NCBI GenBank assembly: GCA_025352865.1
Contig: JANXSB010000246.1
Span: forward strand, 1-6,666
Direction: 5' to 3'
DNA from: Chthoniobacter sp.
GTDB lineage: Bacteria; Verrucomicrobiota; Verrucomicrobiia; Chthoniobacterales; Chthoniobacteraceae
Length of the DNA stretch: 6,666 bases
The position numbers were made by a program, and so were the translations under genes. Position 1 is the first letter of the stretch, and each line of letters begins with the position of its first letter. The notes beneath the pieces are model-generated. The model searched no databases, had not been told where the DNA came from, and saw only the letters and a program-made list of their open reading frames with translations. Below are positions 5,441 through 6,666 of this stretch, piece after piece.

Positions 5441-6666
5441 GCCAGCACTTCCGAAACCGGCCCGAGGCTGTCCACGAACTGCTCTGCACTCACTTCCATC
5501 TTCTGCATCATCGTGAGCATCAAGTTACTCAGCCGCGCCTTCTCATCCTTCGGCCTGCCGCAAAGGCTGCGCCATTCGTCGTAGTCGAGCTTGTAGTTAC
5601 CACCCTGTGGATTGTTGTAGTCGATGTGTTGACCATGTTTGAGTCCGAGCCCGCTGCCGCCCGCAAGTAAGATGGGCAAGTTACTATTCGAGTGACTGTG
5701 ACCGTAGCTCATCCCACTTCCGAATAAGACCATCGTCCGGTCGAGCAGCGGCGTGTCGCCATCCATCTCGGCTTTCAGCTTATCGAGGAAATAAGCGAAC
5801 TGCTGCATGATGAACGCATCGCTTTTCGCCAGCCGTGCCAGCACTTCCGGGTCGCCGTTGTGATGCGAAAGCTGGTGGCGCGATTGCGTGATGCCGATCT
5901 CGGGAATGGCGAGGCCGTTACCTTCGCTACCGCTCATGTAGCTCACCACGCGCGTCATGTCCGTGCGCAGCGCGAGCACGATGAGGTCATACATCGTCCG
6001 GTAATATTCGCCCGCCTGCTGCTTGGTCACATTGCGGTGAAAAGGCGCGGCATCGACCTTCGGCTTCGGCACATCCAGCCACGCGTCGAGCCGCTCCGTG
6101 CGCTGCTCCACATCGCGTACCGAGTGCAGATATTCGTCGAGCTTCGTGCCGTCCTCCTTGCCCAGCGCGAGACGCAGCGACTTCGCCTCATTGAGCACCG
6201 CATCGAGCACACTGCGGCGTTTGTTCAGCCCCGCGCGCTGCGCCGGAATCCCGCCCGGCTCCTCGCCGAAAAGCCGGTCGAAAACATTGCGCGGATTATC
6301 CTCCGCCGGGAGCGGCACGCCATCACGGGAAAAAGCGAGCGTGCTCGAATTGTTCGGCTGACCCGTGCCTGAACTGATCGACAGCTCCAGCGACCCAAAG
6401 CGCGTGTGCTGCGATGTGACCTCCGCCATGAGCTGATCGACCGAGATCGTGTTCTCGTATTTCCGCGCGCTCTGCGCATCGATCTTCGCTCCCGTGAGCC
6501 ACGTATCCGCGCACACATGCGCCTGCCCCAGCCCGTTCGGATGATGCAGCCCGCTGAACACCGTGAACTCCTCGCGATGCGCCTCCAGCGGCTTCAACGC
6601 CGCCGACATTTCATAACCGCGCCCCGCTTTCGTCACCTGCCACGTCATCCCATTCACGCCATTCGG
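5437..6666 (-). CDS. DUF1552 family protein, N-terminus beyond the window
   Basis: 409 residues are visible; the gene continues past base 6666. The frame is open to the edge and its first visible residues are PNGVNGMTW. This matches the 'vPNGvn...W' stretch that lies some tens of residues into DUF1552 proteins, so the GTG at 6657 is not the true start. Family-typical blocks follow in order: SGLHHPNG with CADTWLTGA, ISVDQLMAEV, a central helical part with RDVEQRTERLDAWL, the R-x-D-M-T-R-V segment before MSGSEGN, SHHNGDPE, then LFGSGMSYGHSHSNSNLPIL, LAGGSGLGLKHGQHIDY and a C-terminal LMLTMMQKMEV. Full-length members are usually somewhat over 400 residues with a Tat-type signal at the missing N-terminus, so little is lost. 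The family has no experimentally settled function that I know of. It is most frequent in Planctomycetota, Verrucomicrobiota and myxobacteria, often beside DUF1592/DUF1588 cytochrome-like genes. Its TGA overlaps the next gene's ATG. Confidence 0.92.
   Translation of the reverse strand, partial: PNGVNGMTWQVTKAGRGYEMSAALKPLEAHREEFTVFSGLHHPNGLGQAHVCADTWLTGAKIDAQSARKYENTISVDQLMAEVTSQHTRFGSLELSISSGTGQPNNSSTLAFSRDGVPLPAEDNPRNVFDRLFGEEPGGIPAQRAGLNKRRSVLDAVLNEAKSLRLALGKEDGTKLDEYLHSVRDVEQRTERLDAWLDVPKPKVDAAPFHRNVTKQQAGEYYRTMYDLIVLALRTDMTRVVSYMSGSEGNGLAIPEIGITQSRHQLSHHNGDPEVLARLAKSDAFIMQQFAYFLDKLKAEMDGDTPLLDRTMVLFGSGMSYGHSHSNSNLPILLAGGSGLGLKHGQHIDYNNPQGGNYKLDYDEWRSLCGRPKDEKARLSNLMLTMMQKMEVSAEQFVDSLGPVSEVLA
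5447..5452 (-). promoter_or_regulatory. Ribosome-binding site inside the DUF1552 gene end
   Basis: On the minus strand GGAAGT (5452-5447) lies 6 bases before the ATG at 5440. GGAAG fits the anti-Shine-Dalgarno with one mismatch to GGAGG. Being inside the DUF1552 coding end, next to the ATGA overlap, it supports the 5440 start and coupled translation of the two genes. Confidence 0.55.

Noticed and set aside
6655..6657. GTG as start of the DUF1552 gene
   Set aside because: The codons upstream to the window edge continue the conserved PNGVN motif, so this GTG is an internal valine.
1..6666. CRISPR array, transposon, phage or tRNA/rRNA content
   Set aside because: I saw no regularly spaced repeats, transposase motifs, terminal repeats, phage proteins or RNA gene signatures on either strand.

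Overview
The window is GC-rich and almost fully coding. It most likely comes from a Verrucomicrobiota chromosome, or another member of the PVC group such as Planctomycetota. Three signs point there: a DUF1552-family protein, a large secreted YVTN-propeller/diheme cytochrome ending in the short 'LEF..S...W..V ... RFYRLR' C-terminal module common in Verrucomicrobiota exoproteins, and a predicted secreted repeat protein of a type I associate only with this group. The assignment is inference from protein families; the window has no rRNA or tRNA to confirm it.

Layout from left to right. Bases 1-196 hold no gene I can support, but contain a striking nested inverted repeat (136-192) directly behind the stop codon of the first gene. 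The minus-strand gene 197-2866 encodes an 889-residue secreted beta-propeller/diheme cytochrome. A 132-bp divergent intergenic region (2867-2998) separates it from a plus-strand gene (2999-3616) for a 205-residue protein with one membrane anchor and TPR-like helical repeats. That gene converges, with only 12 bp between stop codons, on a two-gene minus-strand unit. Transcribed first is the DUF1552 gene, which runs off the right edge (5437-6666, N-terminus missing). It overlaps by ATGA the start of the second gene (3629-5440), an exported 603-residue protein made of two unequal tandem copies of one domain, with no function I can name.

Two of the four proteins (cytochrome, duplicated protein) carry export signals, and DUF1552 proteins usually do at their N-terminus. 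The TPR protein looks membrane-anchored. The window therefore reads as cell-envelope or extracytoplasmic material. The translational coupling of DUF1552 to the duplicated protein is the clearest functional link. In this phylum DUF1552 genes commonly sit beside DUF1592/DUF1588-type cytochrome-like genes, so the sequence just beyond base 6666 is where such a partner would be expected. No CRISPR array, transposon, phage gene, tRNA or rRNA is visible.
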